Shown: piece by piece, positions 17,438 to 25,972 of the stretch
How positions within the stretch are numbered: position 1 is the first letter of the stretch
Layout: each line of letters opens with the position of its first letter
Source: an uncultured Myxococcales bacterium
Lineage (GTDB): Bacteria > Myxococcota_A > Bradymonadia > UBA7976 > VGTA01
Length of the DNA stretch: 37,215 nucleotides
Reading direction: 5' to 3'
NCBI GenBank assembly: GCA_937146725.1
Contig: CAKZRU010000107.1
Location: 1 to 37,215 of the forward strand
Position numbers and translations under genes: made by a program
Notes under the pieces: generated by a model
The model's input: the letters and a program-made list of their open reading frames with translations, nothing else
What the model was told of the DNA's origin: nothing
Database searches by the model: none

Positions 17438-18232
17438 TTAAGGTTGAGTTTCATCCACACAAGTATTCAACCCAGCAGCTCGTTCACATCCTTGTTGAAC
17501 ACCGGCATCATCACCATTTTCTAAGGCACGCATTGCTGACCCTAAATGATACTCATAGCATTGTTGATGTGCGCCACTTGTATAGTCTTCGCCACTGCGA
17601 GGCGCGTCATTATAATGTGGTTCACATTCTGTTCGCCCAAGCCATTGACCACAGGTAGCAATATAAGTTTCGCAAAACCCCTCTGACTCACTATCGCAAA
17701 AGTTTAAAAAATCTGTGCGTACTGTTGAGGCAAATCTTATTTTTTCGGGACAGCCCACAAGTCGATCAAAAAGAACGGCTAAGTTAGGGTTACATAGGCC
17801 TAAGCATTCTTCCATGAGTAAAGAATCATCGGCTTGATCATAACCAGGACATTGCTTGATTGCACATTCTACAAACTCGGCACATGAGATCAAGCAACTT
17901 GGCATCCGCATTTCTTCTGTGCTCATACCAGCAGTGACCGTTTCTTCTCCTGCCATTCCTTCTCCTGCCGTTTCTTCTCCTGCTGTTTCTTCACCACTCA
18001 TCATAGGGAATCCATCAGAACCTGCTAACATGGTTGCTTCAGTACCTGATTGGCTTTCACCAGCTTGGTTCTCTGAAGTCTGCATATCTAAATTGCTTTG
18101 ATCTACTTGAGGTGTCTTTGAGTCCTCACAAGCGAATAAAGCAAGACTGAATATTAAAACTATTAAAAAAGATTTCTTTTGCTTATGACGACTAAGATTG
18201 TTTTGGGCTGTATAGCACAAATTAATAAGCAT
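17438..18232 (-). CDS. Secreted lipoprotein with acidic repeat linker and Cys-rich domain
   Basis: A 264-residue putative lipoprotein. A charged N-region (HKQKK) and hydrophobic stretch end in the lipobox LALFAC with Cys35 as the lipidated residue. After it come an acidic, Gly/Glu/Thr/Ala low-complexity linker (about 36-105, including repeats of the type GEETA) and a Cys-rich C-terminal domain with about a dozen cysteines (for example CLISCAEFVECAIKQC). That domain is likely disulfide-bonded outside the cytoplasm. The ATG has a GGAGAG site. This architecture (lipobox, repetitive acidic linker, Cys-rich module) is common in Myxococcota/Bradymonadales-like genomes as I know them. Function is unknown. 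Confidence 0.8.
   Translation of the reverse strand: MLINLCYTAQNNLSRHKQKKSFLIVLIFSLALFACEDSKTPQVDQSNLDMQTSENQAGESQSGTEATMLAGSDGFPMMSGEETAGEETAGEGMAGEETVTAGMSTEEMRMPSCLISCAEFVECAIKQCPGYDQADDSLLMEECLGLCNPNLAVLFDRLVGCPEKIRFASTVRTDFLNFCDSESEGFCETYIATCGQWLGRTECEPHYNDAPRSGEDYTSGAHQQCYEYHLGSAMRALENGDDAGVQQGCERAAGLNTCVDETQP
17941..17990 (-). repeat. 15-bp tandem repeats in lipoprotein linker
   Basis: Imperfect units with a 15-bp period start at 17941, 17956, 17971 and 17986 (consensus near TTTCTTCTCCTGCCG on the plus strand). They encode the five-residue Ala-Gly-Glu-Glu-Thr-type repeat of the lipoprotein linker. They are in frame, so length changes would alter only the spacer. Confidence 0.8.
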
Positions 18233-18380
18233 GATTTACTCTCCGATGCCTAAATGATCAGGTGATTGTGTAACTAGTTTAATTGAGACTTTGAACTATT
18301 GCCAAGTTAAACATGGACATAATCATGGTCATGAGCCTCTTTTAGAGTACTTTGTTTTAGAGTAATCTAAAGGCTGAGCT

Positions 18381-18410
18381 AATTAAATGGCTCATGTGAG
18401 CCATTTAATT
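18381..18410. terminator. Perfect 14-bp inverted repeat downstream of boxB
   Basis: AATTAAATGGCTCA (18381-18394) and its exact reverse complement (18397-18410) are separated by TG. As RNA it folds to a 13-bp stem with a four-base loop. It lies about 60 bp past the boxB stop and about 150 bp before the lipoprotein start, both genes on the minus strand. A terminator for boxCB is the simplest reading. It lacks a classic long T-run, so an operator for the lipoprotein gene is an alternative. Confidence 0.6.
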
Positions 18411-18468
18411 AAGAAAGTAAGAGTTTTGCGATATATACGTTGTTAAAATTGTTATGTTTATATGCGAC

Positions 18469-19887
18469 TTATCGGCAAAAACGCACATATTCTGCATCAA
18501 CAGGCAGTCGGTTAATCCCACGAGCCGGTGGACTAATCCATGGAGCAAACTCACCTGGTTCGGTATAGGCACGATCCATAATACTATTCACATAGTCACG
18601 GTCTTCATCAGTGGGTAGCCATTCTGCTTTATTAGCTTCCCATTGTTGAGCATCGATCAACTCACCTTGTGGGCTAAAGTGGAAGCCAGCATAAATCCCT
18701 TGCGCACGATTAAAGCGTCGATGCGGTAAAGAGATTCTAAAATCAGAGCCACAATTCTCGAGAGTACGGTTAAAGCCACGGACAACTTTTTCACAGTCGG
18801 TAACATAAGCATCTCTCAGCACTTCATTCATGGCTCTACGCAAAGGGATATCTTCTGAAATCAGACGGCCATTAGCGGGACGCTGTAGAGTATAGAATTG
18901 ATCAAGTGCCTTGTGCTCAGTATGCTTTTTAGCTTCTTGATCACGACCTTTTAAGCCGGCGCTAAAGAACAATGAGGCATTCGATGAATCTTCAGAACCA
19001 AATAAGTCTAAGCTCAGAGTATACCAAAGATTGACCGATCTTTGGATCATGTCTAAGGGAATAACACCAGCTTGCTTTGGGTCGGTACCATCACGGGTGA
19101 CTTCGGCTGTTTTTTGGATAATGCGTCCAATACCGGTGGCTCCGATAAACATATGGTGAGCTTCTTCAGTCAACATGAATTGACAAGTACGAGCCAAAGG
19201 ATCAAAGCCGGATTCAGCTAAAGAGCGAAGTTGGTATTTACCATCACGATCGGTAAAGGTTGTAAAACAGAAAAAGTCAAGCCAGTTGGTGATCGGCTCA
19301 TTGAATGCACCCAAGATACGTGGGCTGTCTTCATCACCTGAGCGTCGTTCTAATAGTGCTTCGGCTTCTTCTCGGCCATCTTTTCCAAAATATGAGTGAA
19401 GTAGGTAAACCATTGCCCACAGGTGACGGCCTTCTTCAACATTTACTTGGAATAAGCCACGCAAATCATACAGTGAAGGTGCGGTTTTACCAAGTAAACG
19501 TTGCTGCTCAACGCTTGCAGGCTCAGTATCTCCCTGCGTAACAATAATACGCTTTAGTGCATTACGATAGTCACCAGGGACTTGTTGCCAAGCGTCTTCA
19601 CCTTCGTGATCACCAAAGTTTACTTTACGTCCTTCTTCAGCGGGGGCCAAAAAGATGCCCCACCGATAGTCAGGCATTGAAACATAGTCAAAATGTGCCC
19701 ATCCATCTTTTTCGACGCTGACAGCAGTTCTCAGTAAAACTTTGTCTTGCTGAAAGCCTTCAGGACCCATGTCCATCCACCACTCTTTAAAGTTTGGTAG
19801 CCATTTTTCAAGCGCTCTTTGAAGACGCTTATCATCGGAAAGATTTACATTATTTGGAATTTTTGCGTCTAAGTCGATGTTACCCAT
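18469..19887 (-). CDS. boxB: Benzoyl-CoA 2,3-epoxidase, oxygenase component BoxB
   Basis: About 472 residues from the second ATG (19887), which sits 5-6 bp after an AAGGAG site; an ATG one codon earlier and a TTG at 19911 are possible. BoxB is the di-iron oxygenase that turns benzoyl-CoA into its 2,3-epoxide in aerobic benzoate degradation. The ligand set I recall for BoxB is matched: Glu122, Glu152 and His155 (EEGRH), Asp213 (FTDRDG), and Glu241/His244 (EEAHH). The start IPNNVNLSDD and a length near 473 fit the family. It lies downstream of boxC, about 180 bp away on the same strand. Its reductase BoxA is not encoded in this window. Confidence 0.96.
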   Translation of the reverse strand: MGNIDLDAKIPNNVNLSDDKRLQRALEKWLPNFKEWWMDMGPEGFQQDKVLLRTAVSVEKDGWAHFDYVSMPDYRWGIFLAPAEEGRKVNFGDHEGEDAWQQVPGDYRNALKRIIVTQGDTEPASVEQQRLLGKTAPSLYDLRGLFQVNVEEGRHLWAMVYLLHSYFGKDGREEAEALLERRSGDEDSPRILGAFNEPITNWLDFFCFTTFTDRDGKYQLRSLAESGFDPLARTCQFMLTEEAHHMFIGATGIGRIIQKTAEVTRDGTDPKQAGVIPLDMIQRSVNLWYTLSLDLFGSEDSSNASLFFSAGLKGRDQEAKKHTEHKALDQFYTLQRPANGRLISEDIPLRRAMNEVLRDAYVTDCEKVVRGFNRTLENCGSDFRISLPHRRFNRAQGIYAGFHFSPQGELIDAQQWEANKAEWLPTDEDRDYVNSIMDRAYTEPGEFAPWISPPARGINRLPVDAEYVRFCR

Positions 19888-20064
19888 CATTGCTCCTTTT
19901 TCATTATACAATCATTGATCGGTGATTGATCTTCATGACTGTGTGTATAATTAATATATAATTGTGTCTCTTGATCTTTGTGCATACTTAATGTCAGAGC
20001 ATTTGGTCAGCATGACTGTAAGTGAGATACACTGTTTAGGCCTTAAGTTTCCTTAAGCATTTTA

Positions 20065-21708
20065 TTAGGTGCGGTTAAAGTCATATACCGGTTGGTGTGG
20101 TGACCCAAAGGCTTTGAGAGCACCTTGGGGACCTACTGCATTTGGACGGATAAAGATCCAATTTTGCCATGCACTGAGTCGGCCAAAAATCTTGGTTTCC
20201 ATGGTTTCAGGGCCAGCAAAACGAAGATTTTGTTCCATACCGGTCAAGCCATCGCTAGAAAGACCGCTACGTTCTTCAAAGAATAATCGTACTTCATCAT
20301 CCCAATCGATATCATCGGGGGCAAAGGTCACTAGATTCAACTCATCGGCCTCGGTGGTCACCAAACCTTCACCGATGCGTTCTTCTGCCTCTGCCAAAGT
20401 ATCCGGTTCTCCATAAAAACGAGTTTGTAAGCGTGTGAGTCCATTACCCATTGGATACATTCCAAAGTTCAGTGGACTTAAGCGTACTTGCACCGCTTCA
20501 TCTTCATCCTCAAGCATGAAAGAACGATCCGCTAAAGCAACAAGTTCAAAAAGAGTACCGGCAAAGGCTGAACCTTCATCAATCAAGGTCACTAAAGTTT
20601 TACTGGTCACATCAATACGCTTGAGTACTCTTTTGATGTAATGGGTCGCTCGATTCACAAACCAATGATCTTGGTTTTGAGCGATCACCTCGTCAATGCC
20701 CATGAGTACATCCTGAGATCCACGAGTTAAAAAGGTAATACTTCCAATATCAAGATGGTTAAAGCGAAGATGGAGAAGAGCATCTTCGATTTCTCTAAAG
20801 GCGGCTAATGGCCACCAGTTGACACCTGCTTTATAAACATCTTCACCACTTTGTGGGCCGACTGACTCGGGGGCTGAAATCGTAATGGTTGCCCCACGAC
20901 GTGAAGTATTTAGTTCCAATGAAACATGATTGTATTTACGATTACCTGTTTCATCTACTTCTGGCGTCAAGGGTGCCCAAGTGACCCCTTGGCCTGCTTC
21001 ATTAACTACAGGTGCAACAGAATGGGCTAGTTTTTGTGCATGCTCAGCGATTTTTTCAGGAAACTTAGAAAGTTTATAGGTTGCATCGACCAAGCGATAC
21101 TTAACTGCTTTTTTACCGCGTACTCCCTCGGCAAGCGTACTAAAATAATCAGCAATATCACGACGAACTTTGCGCTTATCCACTACACGAGTTAGACCAC
21201 CAGTTCCAGGTAAAACGCCTAATAAAGGTACTTCGGGTAGTGAAACCGCCGAACTGCGATCGTCAACTAAAACTGACTCATCACAGGCCAAAGCGAGCTC
21301 ATAGCCACCACCACTGGCCACACCATTTAGAGCCGCCAAAAACTTTGGCCCTCCATGCGCACTAATATCTTCCAAGCTATTGCGTGTTTCATTGGTGTAT
21401 TTGCAAAAGTTCACTTTGAAGGCATGTGGGCTTGAGGCAAGCATGGGAATGTTTGCACCAGAACAAAAGATTCGGTCCTTACCACTGGTGATCACAACAC
21501 TTCTCACCTCAGGATATTCGAATAGAATTCGGGTCACTGCATCATTGAGCTCAATGTCAACAAAGATATCATAGCTATTTAGCTTACGAATATACCCATC
21601 ACCACCTTCTTCTTGAACGTCCATGGTAAGTGTTGCGATCTCATGATTAACAGACAGATTCCAATGTAAATACTCATTGGGATGACTAGCAAAGCGTTCT
21701 ACCTTCAT
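20065..21708 (-). CDS. boxC: 2,3-epoxybenzoyl-CoA dihydrolase BoxC
   Basis: About 547 residues from the ATG at 21708 (AAAGG 8 bp upstream; an in-frame TTG at 21723 is less likely). BoxC is an enoyl-CoA hydratase-family enzyme that opens and cleaves the benzoyl-CoA epoxide ring, releasing formate and giving the open-chain semialdehyde CoA ester. The N-terminal crotonase fold shows oxyanion-hole segments FCSGANIPML and NGVASGGGYELALACDE; the second half is a degenerate crotonase-like domain, as usual for BoxC (about 555 residues). It is the first gene of the boxC-boxB unit and is divergent from boxR, from which it is separated by about 200 bp likely holding both promoters. BoxD and benzoate-CoA ligase are not in the window. 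Confidence 0.96.
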   Translation of the reverse strand: MKVERFASHPNEYLHWNLSVNHEIATLTMDVQEEGGDGYIRKLNSYDIFVDIELNDAVTRILFEYPEVRSVVITSGKDRIFCSGANIPMLASSPHAFKVNFCKYTNETRNSLEDISAHGGPKFLAALNGVASGGGYELALACDESVLVDDRSSAVSLPEVPLLGVLPGTGGLTRVVDKRKVRRDIADYFSTLAEGVRGKKAVKYRLVDATYKLSKFPEKIAEHAQKLAHSVAPVVNEAGQGVTWAPLTPEVDETGNRKYNHVSLELNTSRRGATITISAPESVGPQSGEDVYKAGVNWWPLAAFREIEDALLHLRFNHLDIGSITFLTRGSQDVLMGIDEVIAQNQDHWFVNRATHYIKRVLKRIDVTSKTLVTLIDEGSAFAGTLFELVALADRSFMLEDEDEAVQVRLSPLNFGMYPMGNGLTRLQTRFYGEPDTLAEAEERIGEGLVTTEADELNLVTFAPDDIDWDDEVRLFFEERSGLSSDGLTGMEQNLRFAGPETMETKIFGRLSAWQNWIFIRPNAVGPQGALKAFGSPHQPVYDFNRT

Positions 21709-21907
21709 TGAATGGCCTTTCAATATGGAAATTATAGTTACAGTTAAGCGAGATAATGAACATATTTCAAGTCGAAATGAAATTTAATTCACTCTTTTTC
21801 TTAGGGTGAAATATATTTCTCATTGCTCATTGACTTCGATCAATCAAATCGAATACCTTATTCAATAAGTGTATTATCTAATGATCTAGACTCAAGTTGT
21901 GAATTTA

Positions 21908-22750
21908 ATGTCAAACCAAGAACAAAAGATATTACAGGCCCTAGCACACAGGGTGGTTCAAAGAAGACAATCATTGGGGTTAAGCCTTAAAGATTGTGCG
22001 TCCAAAGCCAACTTGAGTACTCGCTATCTGATGCAGGTTGAAGCCGGTCAAGCAAATATCAGTGTGATCAAGCTTAACCAGCTTTGTATAGCTTTGGAGG
22101 TTAGGCTTGCGGAATTATTAAGTGAGGGTACGAGAGGGGAAATCGATAGCTTACTCTCTGAGTTAAATCAGCAAGAACTGCAAGAAGCTCACACGCTTCT
22201 TAAGGCTAGATTTAAATCTTCACAAGTCTCGTTAATTTCACTTTTAGGGGTCAGAGGTGCCGGCAAATCTACTTTGGGTCGTTTGCTAGCCAATGATTTA
22301 GGTTGGCCTATGATTGAACTTGATGAAGAAATCGAACGGATAGCCGGTTTAAGCCTTGCTGAAGTTTTTAGTGTCCATGGTGAACCATATTATCGACGTC
22401 TAGAGGGAGAAGTGCTCGAAGAACTTCAACAACAAAACTTTTCGGCGATCATTGCGACCGGTGGTTCAATTGTCACTCATCCACAGCATTATGCATTGTT
22501 AAAGGCAATGAGCTATACAATTTATTTAGAAGCCAGTGCCGAAGAACATATGAATCGTGTGATTGCTCAAGGCGACCAACGTCCAATGAGAGATCACCCG
22601 AAGGCTATGAGCGAACTCAAAAAACTCCTAGCGAGTCGAGCACCCTTGTACCAAAAAGCTGATTTCCACTTACTCACCTCTCAGTGCACTGAACATGATC
22701 TTTTACAACAGCTTAAGCATCACCTGTATGCGTCAAAAGTGATCCATTAG
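21908..22750 (+). CDS. boxR: BoxR/BzdR-family regulator: HTH plus shikimate-kinase-like domain
   Basis: About 280 residues from the ATG at 21908 (a GTG three codons upstream is possible; neither has a clear ribosome-binding site). Residues about 8-70 are an XRE-type helix-turn-helix (LKDCASKANLSTRYLMQVEA). From about 105 the protein is a shikimate-kinase-like P-loop domain with Walker A GVRGAGKS (114-121) and ATGGSIV. This two-part layout is that of BzdR and BoxR, which repress benzoyl-CoA degradation genes until benzoyl-CoA binds the kinase-like domain. It is divergent from boxC, so the 21709-21907 gap is the expected operator region. The window therefore carries a regulator with its target operon. 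Confidence 0.94.
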   Translation: MSNQEQKILQALAHRVVQRRQSLGLSLKDCASKANLSTRYLMQVEAGQANISVIKLNQLCIALEVRLAELLSEGTRGEIDSLLSELNQQELQEAHTLLKARFKSSQVSLISLLGVRGAGKSTLGRLLANDLGWPMIELDEEIERIAGLSLAEVFSVHGEPYYRRLEGEVLEELQQQNFSAIIATGGSIVTHPQHYALLKAMSYTIYLEASAEEHMNRVIAQGDQRPMRDHPKAMSELKKLLASRAPLYQKADFHLLTSQCTEHDLLQQLKHHLYASKVIH

Positions 22751-22805
22751 GCAGGTATATGCATCAATAGTGATTCAGTGAATGAGTAGACCGTGTATTC
22801 GCTAA

Positions 22806-23135
22806 TCAGTGTCGCTGGTCTTGCTCATGAGCATCTTTAAGTAAAAGTGCGGTTGCTGGCATGGCGTCAAGTTGACCACAATAAAAGCTGACTAAACTCC
22901 ATTTTTTATCAGGCGTATCTGAATGTACTGCAAAAAGATCAATGCCGCGTTCATTTAAGCTTATTAGTCGTTTAGCTAGAGCTGTTTGTGGTGAAAGGAT
23001 ATCTGCAAGTTCTACCCATTCTCCTTGCGGATATGCGAGTAGGGTTAGGCGATCAACTCTATGCTGTGGTCTTTGACTAAAAGTGGCACAGATTTCGGTG
23101 AGAGCTTCATAAATTATCTCAGCAGGATCAGACAT
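22806..23135 (-). CDS. Hypothetical protein
   Basis: About 109 residues from the ATG at 23135; an in-frame TTG at 23186 would give 126 residues with a basic N-terminus (RKKSRAK). Neither has a strong ribosome-binding site. It is a soluble-looking alpha/beta protein with patterns such as RVDRLTLLAYP and KKWSLVSFYCGQLDAMPATA. I do not recognise the family. It is convergent with boxR (55 bp gap) and divergent from the defence cassette, whose start is about 190 bp away. No clear link to either neighbour can be seen. Confidence 0.6.
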   Translation of the reverse strand: MSDPAEIIYEALTEICATFSQRPQHRVDRLTLLAYPQGEWVELADILSPQTALAKRLISLNERGIDLFAVHSDTPDKKWSLVSFYCGQLDAMPATALLLKDAHEQDQRH

Positions 23136-23321
23136 AACAGCTTGGTCACTTTCTTTCGCTCTTGACTTTTTTCTTAAGGATAACAAAGAATCCGAATAAG
23201 TAGTATGTTATAAGATATGAGAGTTAAGGTAAAGAAATGCTGACATATAGAAAGCAATCGTTAGCTGGACTTGTTTTAAGATTAACTACCCTTTATTGAC
23301 GTATATATAAAAGTAACCACC

Positions 23322-24791
23322 ATGCTTCAAACGAATATCAAATCAGTAGAAGTTCAAAATCTTTTTGGAACCTTAAATACAAAGATTTCTTTAGAAGATG
23401 ATTTGACTTTTATTCACGGAAAAAATGGACAGGGAAAAACCACGCTATTTCGATTAATTAAAGCGCTTTTAGAAATTGATGAAGTGACGTTGTTTAGCAC
23501 GAGATTTAGTTCATTAACTTTAAACTTTAACAATCACAACAAATTACTCGCTGAGTATGGAGTATCTCAAGCTCATGAAACTAATATGGATCAGGACTTA
23601 GATCAAATAAGCATGAGTGAAAAACTGACGATCTCATTATTGGCTGGGGATAAATGTGAAAAAAAGTTAAACATCATGTCTCATACAGATGAGGTCGTTT
23701 CCCATGATGAAATACAAGAGCTATCGGATGAAAGTTTTTGGTCTTCATCATACACTCCTAGCATGTACTTAAAAAAAACTGCATACACTGCACTTAGACA
23801 GCTTTACCCCGATTTAAAGTTTAAAATTAATATCGAAGATCATACGGCGACTTCTGTCGATTCAGGAGAAACAAGAAAAATCTGGGAGTGGCTGCAACTC
23901 AATGAAAAACAACAGTTCCGAAATTTAATTAAGGAACAATTTAGGAGTTGTTTATTATTTGAAAGCAATCGCCTATTTCGCAGTGGGATTGAGACTTTAA
24001 TAGCGTTTCAAGTAGATGAAGAAGAAGAAGAAAGAGAAGCAAGGGCATACAGAAGGCAATTTAGACACCGTCATCGCTACAGTAATATCGAGCTTAGACA
24101 GCAAAAACTCTCGGTTGACGAATTGTCAAAACATGCTCAAAGGTTAATTGCCTCAATTGAGACTCAAATTGGTCAGAATGCTGCAAATCTCGATCAAAAA
24201 TTTATTGCAGATTTATTCAAGCTAAACCCGGCTGATGTCAATGATGACCTTGTATTATCAGAAATCGCACGCTTTTATGAGTGCTTGTCTGATAGCGAAC
24301 GTTTTTTTCCATCAAACATTGAATTACATATGACCGATGATATACCAGAGCATGCAGTCCCATTTTTAAATATTTTATTCACCTCGTTACAGGATAGATA
24401 CAGTGATCGTTTTAAGTTTGCTGAAAAAGCCAAGGTATTTGAAGAATTAATGGGTGAAAGGATTACGAATAAAAAAGTAACGATTACACCATCCGGTATC
24501 AAAGTCATTGGGCATGGCGGTGAGGAACTACCTTTATCAAGGTTATCTTCGGGTGAACAACATCAGCTTGTCTCTTTATATGGACTAATCTTTTTGGGTG
24601 ATGATCATGCATTCATTTTATTTGATGAGCCAGAAATCTCTCTACATCCCGATTGGCAAGAAATCTTTGCCGCTACAATCCTTAAAATATGCAAAATGAG
24701 AGGTCACCAATTCTTAATAGCGACACATTCTCCGGATATCATTGGTGAAGAAATCTATAAAGTCCGCCCTATGATTAGTAGCCACTCTTAA
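23322..24791 (+). CDS. ABC-type AAA ATPase of a PARIS-like defence pair (AriA-like)
   Basis: A 489-residue ABC/SMC-like ATPase. Walker A is GKNGQGKTT (33-41), the ABC signature is LSSGEQ (408-413), Walker B is ILFDEP with Asp435/Glu436, and the switch His is His469 (ATHSP). Between them is a long helical and charged middle, including an acidic/Arg-rich stretch near 230-255. It is followed after 17 bp by a DUF4435/TOPRIM gene, the arrangement of the PARIS system in which AriA (ATPase) holds AriB until a phage anti-restriction protein triggers release. Lengths fit. No ribosome-binding site is obvious before the ATG. Other OLD-like or RecF-like ATPases are the alternative; the paired gene favours PARIS. 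Confidence 0.85.
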   Translation: MLQTNIKSVEVQNLFGTLNTKISLEDDLTFIHGKNGQGKTTLFRLIKALLEIDEVTLFSTRFSSLTLNFNNHNKLLAEYGVSQAHETNMDQDLDQISMSEKLTISLLAGDKCEKKLNIMSHTDEVVSHDEIQELSDESFWSSSYTPSMYLKKTAYTALRQLYPDLKFKINIEDHTATSVDSGETRKIWEWLQLNEKQQFRNLIKEQFRSCLLFESNRLFRSGIETLIAFQVDEEEEEREARAYRRQFRHRHRYSNIELRQQKLSVDELSKHAQRLIASIETQIGQNAANLDQKFIADLFKLNPADVNDDLVLSEIARFYECLSDSERFFPSNIELHMTDDIPEHAVPFLNILFTSLQDRYSDRFKFAEKAKVFEELMGERITNKKVTITPSGIKVIGHGGEELPLSRLSSGEQHQLVSLYGLIFLGDDHAFILFDEPEISLHPDWQEIFAATILKICKMRGHQFLIATHSPDIIGEEIYKVRPMISSHS

Positions 24792-24808
24792 ATAGAAGGC
24801 ATTATATT

Positions 24809-25753
24809 ATGATGAGAGGACTCGATCCTGATAGTGTAAAGTTTCTTGGCCGGAAAACTGGAAATTCCGCCATTTTTGAAAGTAAAAAACGTATTTATAT
24901 ATATGTTGAGGGAATCGATGATATCATATTCTGGGAGAGCATCTTACTAGAGCACAAAGAAATAAAATCAAAGTTGAGATTTCTACGGCCAAGTCAAGAG
25001 GGGGCGGTCAAAAAAGATGGAAAACAAGCTCTTAAAAAAGTCTTAAAACAAGCGACTGAGAACTATGAACTAGGTCATTCTCTTTGCCCAGTCCTAGGCT
25101 TTGCTGATCGAGATCTTGATCCAGATGATCATCAACTTGAAAATTTATTTTTTTATGATGGTTGGGATCGAGAAGGAATGCTTGTTTCTCTTGGTCTACT
25201 TAATAAAGTCCTATGTACCTATATAGACATTAATCATTTTGATAGCGTTGAGAAATTAAGTAGATCAATTAGAAGATCGGCTGAAGAGCTAGGAGTGCTG
25301 AGAAAACGGTTACCTACTTTTCATAATTGGAAACATCAACCAAGCCTCAATAGCATCATTCAACGAGAGTCTTTTAAGTGTTATCAGCATTTACATTTAT
25401 CATGGAGCTATATTAAAACGATTCCACTATGTAGAGATGAGTCTGAACAAAATTATTGGGCAACACTGGTTCAAGATGTCACGAAAGATCTTGAAGAAAA
25501 AATGCTAACCAATGAAGATGAAAGGGTTTGGGACTGTCGAGGACATGATGTGTGTAAGGTCACAGCTCTGGTACTGACTCATGGAGATTGGACCTTTGAT
25601 AAAAAAGTTTATACACAAAAAGACATTGAGCAGAGCTTAATCCAATCAACTACACTTCAACATTTGAAAAAAACGAAGTTTTGGCACACTGTCTCTGAAT
25701 GGTCAAAAAGAAATGGTATTCTTTGGCATCAGATATTTGGTGCTGAAATCTAA
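24809..25753 (+). CDS. DUF4435 TOPRIM-like effector (AriB-like)
   Basis: A 314-residue protein. Its N-terminal part has a TOPRIM layout: Glu34 in IYIYVEGIDD and a DxD at Asp100/Asp102 (GFADRDLD). These are the metal-binding acids of DUF4435/OLD-like nucleases. In PARIS, AriB is the toxic nuclease released by AriA and it cleaves host tRNA, causing abortive infection; that role here is inferred from the gene pair. The rest is helical. The ATG follows a GAAGG motif about 10 bp upstream and lies 17 bp after the ATPase stop, so the pair is one transcript. The stop lies within an inverted repeat shared with the convergent gene. Confidence 0.85.
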   Translation: MMRGLDPDSVKFLGRKTGNSAIFESKKRIYIYVEGIDDIIFWESILLEHKEIKSKLRFLRPSQEGAVKKDGKQALKKVLKQATENYELGHSLCPVLGFADRDLDPDDHQLENLFFYDGWDREGMLVSLGLLNKVLCTYIDINHFDSVEKLSRSIRRSAEELGVLRKRLPTFHNWKHQPSLNSIIQRESFKCYQHLHLSWSYIKTIPLCRDESEQNYWATLVQDVTKDLEEKMLTNEDERVWDCRGHDVCKVTALVLTHGDWTFDKKVYTQKDIEQSLIQSTTLQHLKKTKFWHTVSEWSKRNGILWHQIFGAEI

Positions 25754-25788
25754 AAGTTCTATTTTTGTACTCCTCAAAAAGATTTCAG
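25743..25788. terminator. Inverted repeat at the convergent junction
   Basis: CTGAAATCT (25743-25751) and its exact reverse complement AGATTTCAG (25780-25788) are separated by 28 bases. The repeat spans the stop of the plus-strand effector gene and lies just before the end of the minus-strand small gene. A shared terminator is plausible, but the loop is long and there is no clear T-run. Confidence 0.3.
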
Positions 25789-25795
25789 TCGTTAC

Positions 25796-25963
25796 TTAGT
25801 CTAAAACCATATCTGAGTGATGTTCTAAATCCGCGGTTTCTGTTTTCGTCTGATTAGGTTGTTTAAAGAGTAAACTGGCAATCATTAAGACCATAAAAAA
25901 AGCGATAATCACTTTAGCACTACCAGGAAGAAACATAGAGTTCTTTTCTTGCTTGAACTGCAT
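25796..25963 (-). CDS. 55-residue single-span membrane protein downstream of SulP
   Basis: A short reading frame on the minus strand: a charged start (MQFKQEKNSM), one hydrophobic segment (about 16-33, VIIAFFMVLMIASLLF) and an acidic tail. The ATG is 9 bp after the SulP stop, with AGGTGAT as ribosome-binding site, so it is almost certainly co-transcribed with the transporter. I do not know the family. It could be a small regulatory subunit or a stability partner of SulP; that is inference from position and size. Its size makes it easy to miss in automatic annotation. Confidence 0.7.
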   Translation of the reverse strand: MQFKQEKNSMFLPGSAKVIIAFFMVLMIASLLFKQPNQTKTETADLEHHSDMVLD

Positions 25964-25972
25964 GAAGATCAC

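Noticed and set aside
14796..18232. Integron around the recombinase
   Set aside because: There are no attC-like repeats or cassette array, and I did not recognise the extra helix typical of integron integrases.
20069..20416. Plus-strand reading frame opposite boxC
   Set aside because: It has no ribosome-binding site and a biased composition; it is an antisense shadow of boxC.
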